Assembly: GCA_023511995.1 (NCBI GenBank)
Contig: JAIMAL010000001.1
Span: 219,154 to 283,153, forward strand
Length of the DNA stretch: 64,000 bases
Source: Burkholderiales bacterium
GTDB taxonomy: Bacteria; Pseudomonadota; Gammaproteobacteria; Burkholderiales; Thiobacteraceae
Direction of reading: 5' to 3'
Shown here piece after piece: positions 19,084-26,995 of the stretch. Numbering within the stretch: the stretch's first letter is position 1; each line of letters starts with the position of its first letter. A program made the position numbers and the translations under genes. The notes under the pieces are model-generated. The model did no database searches and had not been told where the DNA came from. It was given only the letters and a program-made list of their open reading frames with translations.

Positions 19084-19650
19084 TTACTGGACTCTGCGCA
19101 TATCCTCGATGACGACCATCTGCTGCGGCACGTCGGCGGGGAAGGGGCCGCCGGCGCCGGTGGGCAGCCGGGCGATGCGATCGACGACCTCTTCGCCGCG
19201 GATCACCCGCCCGAACACGGCATAACCCCAGCCGCGCACCGTTGGCGCCGTGTAGTTGAGGAAATCGTTGTCCCGCACATTGATAAAGAACTGTCCCGTT
19301 GCCGAATGGGGTTCCATGGTGCGCGCCATGGCCACCGTGTAACGTTCGTTGCGCAAACCGTTGTTGGCTTCGTTGGGAATGGGCGGGCCGGTGGGCTTTT
19401 CCCGGAAACGGGTGTCGAATCCACCCCCCTGGATCATGAAGCCGGCGATGACCCGGTGAAAAATCGTGCCCTTGTAATGGCCGCTCTCCACATAGCGGAG
19501 GAAATTCTCCACCGTCTTGGGCGCCTTATCGGGGTAGAGTTCGATGACCACCGTGCCCAGGTTCGTCTGCATTTCCACCACCGGCGGCGAGGCGTGCGCA
19601 GCCGGGGCCATCAGGAGGGCAAGGAGAAGGAAAACCAGGGTTCGCATCAT
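19084..19650 (-). CDS. Periplasmic cyclophilin-type peptidyl-prolyl isomerase
   Basis: 188-residue exported isomerase that speeds cis-trans proline isomerisation during periplasmic protein folding. The signal peptide ([19 protein letters not shown]) is followed by the cyclophilin core: [34 protein letters not shown], then [16 protein letters not shown] and [12 protein letters not shown], in which the catalytic Arg sits in FHRVI. ATG 19650 has GGGAG six bases upstream; an in-frame TTG at 19656 is less likely. Confidence 0.93.
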   Translation of the reverse strand: MMRTLVFLLLALLMAPAAHASPPVVEMQTNLGTVVIELYPDKAPKTVENFLRYVESGHYKGTIFHRVIAGFMIQGGGFDTRFREKPTGPPIPNEANNGLRNERYTVAMARTMEPHSATGQFFINVRDNDFLNYTAPTVRGWGYAVFGRVIRGEEVVDRIARLPTGAGGPFPADVPQQMVVIEDMRRVQ

Positions 19651-19903
19651 GGACAATCTCCCAGCGTAAAGGCCCTATTGTAGGGAGGCGCCACTGCGGG
19701 CGCGAGCCTTGCCCTGGCAATTTTCCGGCCATGTTCTATTCAGTGTGAATGTAAAACCCACCTGGAAACGCTTCCTTCACTGGGAGCGCTTTGGCAGGGG
19801 CAGCGGCGTGGCGGCTGCCTGGGTTGACGGGGGGATTCCATCGCCCCCGGGGAAGCGGTGCCGGGATCGGCTTGCCTGCGTGCACGGGGTGCGTGAGGAG
19901 AAG

Positions 19904-20398
19904 GTGGTGTACCGATTTCGTCTCTTGACCTTGTTGTGTCTTCTGACTTCCACCCAGGCGTGGGCCGATCCGCCGCCCGGTTATCCCTTCTTGCCGTTCG
20001 ACGAGGGCGTCGTGCGGGCGCGTAAGGAGAACAAGCCGCTGTTTATCTACTTTGGTCGCTTCGGTTGTGCATGGTGCGATGAGGTCAACAAGAAGACCTT
20101 TGTCGATCCCCAACTGAAGTCGCTGCTCACCCGCCACTACGTGCTGGTCTATGTGGATGCGGAAAGCGGAAAACGACTGCGTCTGCCCAGTGGGGAGCGG
20201 ATCACGGAGGCGGACCTGGGCGTGCGCTGGCGGGCCTTTGCCACGCCCCTTTTCCTCTACATGCTGCCAGACGGGACGGAGCTTGTGCGCGTCCCGGGCA
20301 TCCAGACGGTGGAGGATTTCCTCCACTATGACCGCTACGTCCGCGAAGGGCACTACCGCAGCCAGACCCTGACCGAATTTCTGCGGGCAGCACCATGA
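19904..20398 (+). CDS. Exported thioredoxin-fold protein (SoxW/DUF255-like)
   Basis: 164 residues. The GTG at 19904 (or 19907) follows GAGGAGAA and starts a signal peptide (LLTLLCLLTSTQAWA). The core has PLFIYFGRFGCAWCDEV with the redox pair CAWC, a cis-Pro-type ATPLFLYMLPDG and a C-terminal TPxQ-like helix region. SoxW-type proteins keep periplasmic partners reduced. Its stop overlaps the start of the next gene (ATGA), mirroring the thioredoxin/BNR pairing at 1956-3598, though in the other order. Partner not proven. Confidence 0.8.
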   Translation: MVYRFRLLTLLCLLTSTQAWADPPPGYPFLPFDEGVVRARKENKPLFIYFGRFGCAWCDEVNKKTFVDPQLKSLLTRHYVLVYVDAESGKRLRLPSGERITEADLGVRWRAFATPLFLYMLPDGTELVRVPGIQTVEDFLHYDRYVREGHYRSQTLTEFLRAAP

Positions 20399-21582
20399 GC
20401 CGCTGGCTCGTCTTCCTGGTGGGCTTATCGGGTTTTGCCCACGCCACCTGGCAATTCGATGCAGTCGTCGACGTGGTGGGTGGGCCGCCCCGTTTCTTTC
20501 ACGTGGAATCCGCTGGGCGCAAAAACATTGCCATTTCCGGTGACTGGGTGGCGGTCGTCTACGCGGAGGATGAGGCGGGCGTGAGCCGTTGCCATCTCGC
20601 GTTGAAGAAAAGAGGGAACCCGGGCTTCCAAGCCCCCCTGCGTCTGAGCGGCGATGGCGAGTGTGCGGAGCCCACGGTCCAGGCACTCGGAGCAGGTGAC
20701 TTCCTCCTCGGCTGGCAGGAGGCTGACCGTGTTTGGCTGCGGCAATTGCGGGGCGGACGGTTGACTCCCGCTCGGCTGCTGGCACGGGCAGCCGCCACCC
20801 AGGTGAGCCTTGGTTTCCACGCTGAAACCGGCGCCTTCGCCACATGGAGTGAACACGACGGCAAAGCCTGGCGCATCCGTGTCGCCGCCCTGGACCGCCA
20901 CGGACGCCTTCGCCGCAGTCGGTTCGTGGATGCCGTCTCCGCGGCGGACCAGAACTATCCCAGCCTGGCGGTGTTGGCGGAAAACCGCTTGGTGGTGGCG
21001 TGGGAGGACCGGCGGGCGGGGCACACGCGACTTTACTACGCCGTTTCCCGTGACGCGGGGAGACATTTTTCCACGGCCCTTCCCCTCAACGAATCCGACT
21101 GGCCCGGCCAGAGCCTGGGGTTCGGGCGGGGAACCGGGGTGATGCGGGTCGCGCTTTCCCCTTGGGCGCAGGGGGTGGCCGCAGTGTGGGCGGACAAGCG
21201 CGATTTCCGCTCAGGGTATGACGTCTATGCCGCTTTTGCGCCGCTGCCGGCGCTGCGTTTCGGCCGCAACGAAAAAGTGCAGGACCCCTTCGGTGACAAC
21301 ATCGCCCAATGGCATCCCGCCATTGCCACCACGGGGGACGGCCAGGTGGCCGTGGTCTGGGAGGACGACCGTGACGGTACCCCCGACATCTGGTTGTCCT
21401 GGAGGACGCCGCAGGGTTGGAGCGATGATCTCGCCGTGCCCGGCGCTTCCGGTGCGGGGGTGCAATCCGACCCCAGTGTGGCCTTCGACGAGGCGGGCAA
21501 CCTGCATCTCGTGTGGCTCGCCAAACCCGATCTCAATGCGCCGGCACGGCTTCGTTATGTCAGCGGCCGCCGGCTGCGTTGA
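20395..21582 (+). CDS. Exported BNR-repeat-like propeller protein
   Basis: 395 residues with a signal peptide (MSRWLVFLVGLSGFAHA). Repeated strand units include VAWEDRRAGHTRLYYA, VSRDAGRHFS, VAVVWEDDRDGT and VWLAKPDLN, in the pattern of a BNR/sialidase-fold beta-propeller. No catalytic residue set is evident. It overlaps the preceding thioredoxin-like gene. It is a different member of the same broad family as the 1956-3116 product, sharing layout but little direct sequence identity beyond the repeats. Confidence 0.72.
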   Translation: MSRWLVFLVGLSGFAHATWQFDAVVDVVGGPPRFFHVESAGRKNIAISGDWVAVVYAEDEAGVSRCHLALKKRGNPGFQAPLRLSGDGECAEPTVQALGAGDFLLGWQEADRVWLRQLRGGRLTPARLLARAAATQVSLGFHAETGAFATWSEHDGKAWRIRVAALDRHGRLRRSRFVDAVSAADQNYPSLAVLAENRLVVAWEDRRAGHTRLYYAVSRDAGRHFSTALPLNESDWPGQSLGFGRGTGVMRVALSPWAQGVAAVWADKRDFRSGYDVYAAFAPLPALRFGRNEKVQDPFGDNIAQWHPAIATTGDGQVAVVWEDDRDGTPDIWLSWRTPQGWSDDLAVPGASGAGVQSDPSVAFDEAGNLHLVWLAKPDLNAPARLRYVSGRRLR

Positions 21583-21735
21583 ACCTCCCGCACTGCGCCA
21601 TCGCGGTGCACGCTGCGCCACAAGGGTGCAACAGTGGCGGCTTATGCTGCGTCCCATGGCGGAAAAATGCTATCCAATGGCCGGCACGCCTCTTGCATCG
21701 GGGAAAGGAGACCGCGTTCCGGCGGGGAGGTGTCC

Positions 21736-21936
21736 ATGAAGGGGAAGAGATTCGATGCCCTGGGTGAGCCCGCGCGCTGCCCGGAATGTGAGGCGCTGGC
21801 GGAACAGCTCCGCCGGCTGGAGGTGCTGGCCTGGCGGGAAGTCTTCGTTCCCATGAACTGCCGGGAGGGCAGACGGCCGCCCCCAGCGGGCGAGCCCTAC
21901 GTCTTCTTTCCCACCGCCATCGATCAATGGCCGTGA
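21736..21936 (+). CDS. Small Cys-containing protein of unknown function
   Basis: 66 residues starting at ATG 21736, eight bases after a GGGAGG ribosome-binding site; the in-frame upstream part to 21634 lacks a good site. The sequence has a CPEC pair (residues 14-17), a short helix (ALAEQLRRLEVLAWREV) and a conserved-looking FVPMNCREG. A zinc or thiol role is possible but unproven. It converges on a 59-residue minus-strand reading frame with a 13-bp overlap. Confidence 0.5.
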   Translation: MKGKRFDALGEPARCPECEALAEQLRRLEVLAWREVFVPMNCREGRRPPPAGEPYVFFPTAIDQWP

Positions 21937-22103
21937 GGGTGGCCGCCGGCCGCACCGCCTTCGCGGCGCATCCGCCCCTTCTCGAGGATGCGTGCCTTCA
22001 GACCATAGTCGGCCGACACGCCTGCCTGGTTGAAGAAGTCTGCCGGGGTGCCGATTCCGAGTTCCCGGTGAGTCCTTAAAAAAATTTCCAATAAAGCTTG
22101 CAT
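21924..22103 (-). CDS. Small protein of unknown function (59 residues)
   Basis: Short reading frame of 60 codons, below the usual length cutoff. It starts at ATG 22103 (MQALLEIFLRTHRELGIG), which has a purine-rich GGGGGAGGCAGGGGGCGG stretch upstream, and ends in a His/Gly tail (GGHPHGH). Codon use is normal for this chromosome, with a helical middle (TPADFFNQAGVSADYGLKAR). I do not recognise a family. It converges with the small + strand gene ending at 21936. Confidence 0.4.
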   Translation of the reverse strand: MQALLEIFLRTHRELGIGTPADFFNQAGVSADYGLKARILEKGRMRREGGAAGGHPHGH

Positions 22104-22183
22104 CCGCCCCCTGCCTCCCCCATACTGGCGGAAGCGAGATGTTCAAGCAGTGTGTTGGCTCGTTGGGCTGTGCCTCATTCTTG

Positions 22184-22300
22184 AACCCAGATTTGCCATT
22201 AGGGCGCGCCCAGGCCGGGATGGCCCAGCGAGGCGGAGGCCATTCGACTTGCCGAAACGCCAAGCGAAGGCACGGGCCGCTCTAATGACAAATCTGGGTT
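22184..22300. repeat. MITE-like element with 19-bp inverted ends
   Basis: The two ends, AACCCAGATTTGCCATTAG at 22184-22202 and its reverse complement at 22282-22300, match at 18 of 19 positions, enclosing about 79 bp with no coding potential. A 4-bp ATTC occurs just outside both arms (22177-22180 and 22302-22305, with two or three extra bases), which could be a short target duplication or chance. It lies 92 bp upstream of cspA, so it may influence or be part of that leader. Confidence 0.5.
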
Positions 22301-22391
22301 GAATTCGGTACCTGTTCGTCGGCTTCTCCGTCTTGATCCTCGTCCCCTGGGCTTGCGCCCATTTTCAAACTTGTTTTCAGGAAATACAGAC

Positions 22392-22595
22392 ATGGCAACG
22401 GGTACAGTCAAATGGTTCAACGACGCCAAAGGTTTTGGCTTCATCACTCCGGATGGGGGTGGCGACGATCTCTTCGCCCACTTCTCCGCCATCCAGGGTA
22501 GCGGTTTCAAAACCTTGGCGGAAAACCAGCGGGTCACTTTCGACGTGACCGAAGGCCCGAAGGGCAAACAGGCATCCAACATCCGTCCTGCGTAA
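22392..22595 (+). CDS. cspA: Cold-shock protein (CspA family)
   Basis: 67-residue single-domain RNA chaperone. The start [20 protein letters not shown] carries the RNP1 motif (KGFGFI), followed by DLFAHFSAI with RNP2. It binds single-stranded RNA or DNA and melts secondary structure. A leader of about 90 bp precedes the ATG, typical of these genes, and an intrinsic terminator follows at 22616-22645. Several paralogues are expected in a genome of this kind. Confidence 0.96.
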   Translation: MATGTVKWFNDAKGFGFITPDGGGDDLFAHFSAIQGSGFKTLAENQRVTFDVTEGPKGKQASNIRPA

Positions 22596-22615
22596 GCGGC
22601 GGTTTACCGATCCGG

Positions 22616-22645
22616 AAAAGGCCCGGGCGACCGGGCTTTTTCCTT
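22616..22645 (+). terminator. Intrinsic terminator after cspA
   Basis: Hairpin GCCCGG-gcga-CCGGGC followed by TTTTTCCTTTT and preceded by an A-run. It lies 21 bp after the cspA stop and 32 bp before the infA start, so it probably separates the two genes. Confidence 0.85.
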
Positions 22646-22676
22646 TTCATGGGCGCACCGCCCGCAGGAGGCAGAC

Positions 22677-22946
22677 ATGGCAAAGGAAGAACTCATCGAA
22701 CTCACGGGCACCGTCACCGAAGTGCTGCCGGATACGCGTTTTCGCGTGTTGCTGGAAAACGGCGTGGACGTGGTGGCCTACGCCTCGGGTAAGATGCGCA
22801 AGTTCCGCATTCGCATTCTCGAGGGCGACCGGGTGACGGTGGAAATGTCACCCTATGATCTCACCAAGGCGCGCATCAGTTTCCGCCACAAGGACGAGCG
22901 ACCGGCGGCGCCCCTCCCGCGCCCCGCCTCCTTCCGCCGCCGCTGA
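22677..22946 (+). CDS. infA: Translation initiation factor IF-1 (extended form)
   Basis: 89 residues; the first 72 match IF-1 ([53 protein letters not shown]). IF-1 occupies the ribosomal A site during initiation. A 17-residue Pro/Arg/Ser tail at the C-terminus exceeds the classical 72 residues. In betaproteobacteria a second infA of this extended type is found beside cold-shock genes, distinct from the ribosomal-protein operon copy. The GGAGG ribosome-binding site is clear. Confidence 0.92.
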   Translation: MAKEELIELTGTVTEVLPDTRFRVLLENGVDVVAYASGKMRKFRIRILEGDRVTVEMSPYDLTKARISFRHKDERPAAPLPRPASFRRR

Positions 22947-23106
22947 CGGGACACGTTTTCCAGCCAAGGTACACTTCCGGTTGGAGTGGGGGCGGGAAGG
23001 GAACCCGGCTCCCGGGAATCTGCTCTATAAATACGAAGGGCGCCGCCCTTGCGTCCTTTTCACCGAGCGAAAATCCCAACCCCGCAGAAAGAGAGAGGAG
23101 ATCATC

Positions 23107-23610
23107 ATGCGCCAACGTCTTTGCCTGATCTTTGCTGCTTCCGCCCTCCTGGTTGTCTCCGCCCAGGCGGCCGATCTGCCGGTGGCGGTGAAGATTCCCC
23201 GCCTCACCGTGGAGGCCTCGGAAAAGCTCGCCCGGGCGACGCTGGAGGCCTGCCGCAAGCAGGGGATCCAGATTGCGGTGACGGTGGTGGATCGCAGCGG
23301 GGACCCCATGGTGGTGCTGCGGGATACTCTGGCGCCGCGCCTGACGCTGGAGGTGAGCCGGCAGAAGGCCTATACCGCAGTGAACTTCAATGCGTCCACC
23401 GGTAGCATGGCGGGACGCTTCACCCATCCCTTCTCCGTGGGCAAGGTGGAGGGGCTCGTCTTCTCCGCGGGCGGCCTGCCCATCGAGGCGGCAGGCAACA
23501 TCGTCGGCGCCGTGGGCGTGTCGGGCGCGCCCACCGGGGAACAGGACGAGGCCTGCGCCAAGGCGGGGCTTAACGCCATCGCCATGGACCTGGAGACGGC
23601 TGCGCTGTGA
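23107..23610 (+). CDS. Exported GlcG/HbpS-family protein
   Basis: 167 residues. A signal peptide (LCLIFAASALLVVSAQAAD) precedes a GlcG/HbpS domain: LTVEASEKLARATLEACRK, VTVVDRSGDPMVVLRD and AGGLPIEAAGNIVGAVGVSGAPTGEQDEACA. The family includes heme-binding HbpS of Streptomyces and GlcG near glycolate genes; heme or small-molecule binding is possible, not shown. GAGAGAGGAGATC precedes the ATG. It is followed at a 43-bp gap by the MerB-like gene. Confidence 0.85.
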   Translation: MRQRLCLIFAASALLVVSAQAADLPVAVKIPRLTVEASEKLARATLEACRKQGIQIAVTVVDRSGDPMVVLRDTLAPRLTLEVSRQKAYTAVNFNASTGSMAGRFTHPFSVGKVEGLVFSAGGLPIEAAGNIVGAVGVSGAPTGEQDEACAKAGLNAIAMDLETAAL

Positions 23611-23653
23611 GGGGGCAACCGCGGGTGTGGCCGCCCGCCAGAGGGAGAGCGGC

Positions 23654-24295
23654 GTGAGTGCAACGGTCACGGCCCCGGCCGATCCCCAGCGCGTGCTGGC
23701 GGCGCTGGCCGCCCTGCACCGGGCCTGGCCGCTGGAACGCCGCATCCGCGAGGGCGCCTGTGAGACGACGCGGGAGACCTATCTTGCCGTCCTCATGCGC
23801 TGGCTGCAGACGGGGGCCCCGCCCACGGCCGATGGCTTCGACAGGGAGGCCCTGGATGAGCTCACCGCCCTCGATGTCCTCTTTCCCCGCGATGGCCGGC
23901 TGGCCTGTCCCCCTTTCGCCGTGGGTCCTGCGGACATTCGCGTGCATTTCCCCCATGAGACGGTGCATGCGTTTTCCGCCCTCGACGCCCTGGCACTGCC
24001 GCGGCTTCTCGGCATGGCGGGCACGATAGAAGCCACCTGCGCCGTGACTGGGCAGACACTGCGTTTCGTCGTTACCGAGTCCGGCAGCCCCCGTGCGGAG
24101 GACCTGGGTGCGGCCCGGGTGGTGCTGCGCAAGCTTGCCGATGAGGTCAACCGGTACGTTTTCGATCTGGCGCCGGGCATCCGCTTCGTCAAGCCGCAGG
24201 CGGGCGAGGCGCTGCGGCAGACCCTTTCGCTAGCGGAAGCGGTGGCGGTGGCCAACGCCTTCTATGCCTTCCAGCGGGCCATGCTGCGCGGTTGA
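23654..24295 (+). CDS. MerB-like (organomercurial lyase fold) protein lacking the catalytic cysteines
   Basis: 213 residues; GTG 23654 follows GAGGGAGAG. The middle aligns with alkylmercury lyase MerB: here VHAFSALDALALPRLLG and ATCAVTGQTLRFVVTE correspond to the MerB regions around AWCALD and SSHCAATG. The catalytic Cys of the first motif is Ser here, the second catalytic Cys (CCHV region) is replaced by a Gly-Ile-Arg stretch (LAPGIRFV), while the Asp of SALD is retained. It may therefore be an inactive or repurposed relative. Family call is by pattern recall. Confidence 0.55.
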   Translation: MSATVTAPADPQRVLAALAALHRAWPLERRIREGACETTRETYLAVLMRWLQTGAPPTADGFDREALDELTALDVLFPRDGRLACPPFAVGPADIRVHFPHETVHAFSALDALALPRLLGMAGTIEATCAVTGQTLRFVVTESGSPRAEDLGAARVVLRKLADEVNRYVFDLAPGIRFVKPQAGEALRQTLSLAEAVAVANAFYAFQRAMLRG

Positions 24296-24300
24296 TGGGG

Positions 24301-24942
24301 CTAGCGGCCGGGCTTGCGGGCGCGCACCCAGACATAGAAATAGCGCGGTTCCTCGTCCATGAAGCGCTCGATGATGGCCGAATAGGAACGGCTTTCCCCC
24401 GGAATCATTTCCGCCCGGTCGCTGATGTCCCCCGATCCCACCTGCACGCCCCGCTGATCGAAGACGAACACCCGCACCTCCGGACGCAGCAGGCTGTCGC
24501 TCATGTTTTCCAGGACGGCGCGGTATTCATAGCGGGTCTGGCCATTCTGGCGCAGCACGGTGAAGACGATATTTTTCACATAGCCGGTGTTGACCGGGAT
24601 GACCGTGTCGGGGATCAGTTCCTTGAGATGCGGCAGCCGGCCGCGGGTGAGGTGGGCAAGTTCCTCGCGGGCTTTCTTGAGCTCGGGCTCGAGGCGTTCC
24701 AGCTTCTGCCGGGCCTCAAAGAGCTCACGGGCCAGCGCGCCGTTCTCCGCCGACAGCCGGTCGATTTCGAAGCCTGCCATCACTGACACCGCAAGCAGCA
24801 GAAGCAGGGACACGGCAAGGGCGATGCCCAGCAGCAGCCGCTGGCTGTGCCGCCGGGACTGGCGCGCGGCATGAAGCGCCTGGCGCCGCGACGCAGCGGT
24901 ATGCTCCTGGCTGGCCACCTGTGGGGAGGCGGGTTCGGCCAT
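24301..24942 (-). CDS. Membrane-anchored coiled-coil protein of unknown function
   Basis: 213 residues. A basic N-terminus precedes one membrane segment (LLLGIALAVSLLLLLAVSVMAG), then a coiled coil rich in Leu/Glu/Arg (LSAENGALARELFEARQK, LERLEPELKKAREE), then a soluble beta-rich domain ending in FYVWVRARKPGR. The soluble part, with VFTVLRQNGQTRYEYRAVLENMS, resembles domains of the FxLYD type. The start is ATG 24942. It converges with the MerB-like gene (stop to stop 5 bp). No family assigned. Confidence 0.65.
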   Translation of the reverse strand: MAEPASPQVASQEHTAASRRQALHAARQSRRHSQRLLLGIALAVSLLLLLAVSVMAGFEIDRLSAENGALARELFEARQKLERLEPELKKAREELAHLTRGRLPHLKELIPDTVIPVNTGYVKNIVFTVLRQNGQTRYEYRAVLENMSDSLLRPEVRVFVFDQRGVQVGSGDISDRAEMIPGESRSYSAIIERFMDEEPRYFYVWVRARKPGR

Positions 24943-24999
24943 GGTGACCGGCACGCGGTGGGGACAGACGGGGATTGCCCCGTGCCCCACCGACCCGAT

Positions 25000-25203
25000 T
25001 CAGTCCTGCTTGCAGGTGGAAATCTTGAACGGCACGTAAATCGGGCACCAGCCGATGATGCTGGTGACGAGGAAGGCAATGGCGATGATGCCAAGAATGA
25101 TCGCCAACGTGCCGCTGATCTGTCCGGTGAAATACAGGACGGCGATGATGGCGGCGATGATGAGACGGATGATGCGGTCTGCGTTACCCATGTTCTTTTT
25201 CAT
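25000..25203 (-). CDS. DUF2892-like small membrane protein
   Basis: 67 residues with two membrane helices: IIRLIIAAIIAVLYFTG and LAIILGIIAIAFLVTSIIGWCPIY, and a Cys near the end (FKISTCKQD). The N-terminal MKKNMGNADRIIR is characteristic of the DUF2892/YgaP-type inner membrane family, usually stand-alone or fused to rhodanese. A strong AAGGAGAGC lies upstream of ATG 25203. Role unknown. Confidence 0.8.
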   Translation of the reverse strand: MKKNMGNADRIIRLIIAAIIAVLYFTGQISGTLAIILGIIAIAFLVTSIIGWCPIYVPFKISTCKQD

Positions 25204-25259
25204 GATGCTCTCCTTGGTCGAGGACGAAACGTCAAGATCGATATTCTCGCAGAAGTCTG

Positions 25260-25358
25260 CTACAGCCAGGTTTCCACGAGCCAAACGAGGGCGGCGATGC
25301 CCCCGATGCACAGCAGACAGGCGGCGGCAAGCCGCCACCAGGGGAAAGCGCCACGCAT
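25260..25358 (-). CDS. Possible 32-residue single-pass membrane protein
   Basis: Short frame starting at ATG 25358 with AAGGAAAATGG upstream, encoding MRGAFPWWRLAAACLLCIGG and then IAALVWLVETWL. One hydrophobic helix with basic N-terminus gives an N-in topology. It is in the same direction as the DUF2892-like gene, 57 bp upstream. The length is below routine gene-calling limits, so it may be spurious; I recognise no family. Confidence 0.35.
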   Translation of the reverse strand: MRGAFPWWRLAAACLLCIGGIAALVWLVETWL

Positions 25359-25550
25359 CCATTTTCCTTGCAGGAAGCCCCTCGGGCTGCTACAGCATAG
25401 AACATTCCGGCCCACAATTCGACCACCCCGTGTGCGCCCTGGTGCGCCAGGATGCCGGTCTGGATTGGCGGGCCAGGCAGCGGGCCGAGCCGCTCCGGCT
25501 CAACCCGGGTTCCCCGCGCATGCTGCGGCCAACCATGGAAGGGTGAGGTC

Positions 25551-25850
25551 ATGTACAGGATTTTTCTTTGCACCGCTTTCCTGGCAGCGCTTCCCAGTGC
25601 CGGTTTTGCGGCCGGCGAGGCGATTCCACCCGCCGCGCCGGGTGTGGCGGCGAAAGAGGCGCAGGTGCCGGAACCGCCGCGCCCCTACCGCTCCCGGCGG
25701 GAGATCGAGGAGGACATCCGGGCGCTGGAAGCGCGCCGCGCCGATCTGCTCGCCCGCTACGCGCCGGCCCATCCCGACGTGCGGGCCGTGGAGCGGCGCC
25801 TTGCCATCCTGCGTGCCCAGCTCCGGCTGTTGGACGAGCCGGCGCGGTGA
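25551..25850 (+). CDS. Secreted protein of unknown function with C-terminal coiled coil
   Basis: 99 residues. A signal peptide (IFLCTAFLAALPSAGFA) is followed by a Pro/Ala-rich segment and a helix REIEEDIRALEARRADLLARY with AHPDVRAVERRLAILRAQLR. The last motif (YAPAHPDVRAVERRL) resembles the helical repeats of Wzz-type chain-length proteins, without any membrane anchor. Start ATG 25551 follows GGGTGAGG. Function unknown. Confidence 0.6.
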   Translation: MYRIFLCTAFLAALPSAGFAAGEAIPPAAPGVAAKEAQVPEPPRPYRSRREIEEDIRALEARRADLLARYAPAHPDVRAVERRLAILRAQLRLLDEPAR

Positions 25851-26064
25851 GGGTGCGGGCCATATGTCTGCGCCGTCATCCGTGTCGTCCTGCGGCTGTG
25901 ACTTCAGTGGTTTTCCCGGTTGAGTCCGACGCCTCTGAGGTGCGAGGGGCAGTGGCGGCAAACCGGTCCCATCTGGTGAAGGTGGCGTCGGACCGCGCGG
26001 GCTGAAGGGGGGAAAGTCCCCAGAAGACAGCCGCACACCGAACATGGTGCTGCAGAAGAATCGA

Positions 26065-26874
26065 TCAGGTTGCCTCCTGCGGCCGGTTTTCCGGCCAGGC
26101 GGAGGCATCGATGGTTTCCCGATAGGCATGCCAGGTGGCGTGTCCGATTACCGGCAGCAGCACGACGAAGCCAAGGGTGGCGGTGGCGAAGCCCAGGATG
26201 ACGGCTGCGACGATGATGAGGCCCCACAGGAGCAGGGGGCCCTTGTTGCGCAATACGGCGTTGACGCTGGTGAGCACGGCGGTGATGGCATCTACCCGGC
26301 GATCCAGCAGCATCGGCAGGGAAAAGGCGGTGGCGGCGAAAACGATGGCGGCGAACACTGCCCCCACCAGGCTGCCCACGCCGAGGAAAGTCGCCAGCGC
26401 GGCCAGGCGGACCTCTCCTTCGGTGGGAAAGAACACATGCACCATCGCGGCAGCCCGTGCCCACAGCAGCAGGATGATGAGGAGAACCATGCCCAGCACG
26501 AGGAGCTCCCGGATATGTTCCCTGCCTTCCCGCAGGCAGTAACCCAGCACCGGCTGCTGGCCGCGGGCAAGCTGGCGGCTGATGGAATACAGCCCCACGG
26601 CGAGCACCGGGCCAACAAAAACGAAGCCCGTCGCCAGGCCCAGATAGAGGGCGAGGAGGCCGAAACGCCAGGTGGCAAGCAGAATGAGGAGACTCAGGGC
26701 GGTGAGCACAGCCCCGTAGGTGAGACTTATGGGCAGCGCCTGCCGGAAATCCCGCCAGCCCTGGAGGAGCCAGCGCAGGGCCGCGCTCCACTCGAGAGAG
26801 CGGCAGGGGGCGACGAAGGGCAGGTTTTCCGGCGGCAGATTCCCCGCAGATGGGGGCGTGGCGAGCGTGGACAT
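26065..26874 (-). CDS. DUF2189-family inner-membrane protein
   Basis: 269 residues with six or more membrane helices after a hydrophilic 60-residue start. A hallmark near the end is LLPVIGHATWHAYRETIDA, identical in design to GHATWHAYRDLV in the second copy at 36578-37342. The family is common in proteobacterial respiratory contexts but has no described function. ATG 26874 follows AGGGAGGAA. The stop is opposite to the 3' side of nrdB with an intergenic terminator beyond. Confidence 0.85.
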   Translation of the reverse strand: MSTLATPPSAGNLPPENLPFVAPCRSLEWSAALRWLLQGWRDFRQALPISLTYGAVLTALSLLILLATWRFGLLALYLGLATGFVFVGPVLAVGLYSISRQLARGQQPVLGYCLREGREHIRELLVLGMVLLIILLLWARAAAMVHVFFPTEGEVRLAALATFLGVGSLVGAVFAAIVFAATAFSLPMLLDRRVDAITAVLTSVNAVLRNKGPLLLWGLIIVAAVILGFATATLGFVVLLPVIGHATWHAYRETIDASAWPENRPQEAT

Positions 26875-26948
26875 GTTTTCCTCCCTCTTCGGATGTCCGC
26901 AGGCGGCCTGTTGTTTTATAGACCGTGGAGGGGGAGGAAGCCAAGGCA

Positions 26949-26974
26949 CAAAAAAGGCCGGGGGCAACCCGGCC
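26949..26974 (-). terminator. Intrinsic terminator of the nrdAB operon
   Basis: Stem GGCCGGG / CCCGGCC with loop TTGCC on the minus strand, followed by a six-base T-run. It starts 22 bp after the nrdB stop. Confidence 0.85.
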
Positions 26975-26995
26975 GCGTGGGTTGTGGATGTCCGA

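Noticed and set aside
25851..26064. Riboswitch-like GC-rich stretch with GGGGAAAGTCCCC
   Set aside because: It does not match a cobalamin or other consensus I can name, and no regulated gene follows directly in that direction.
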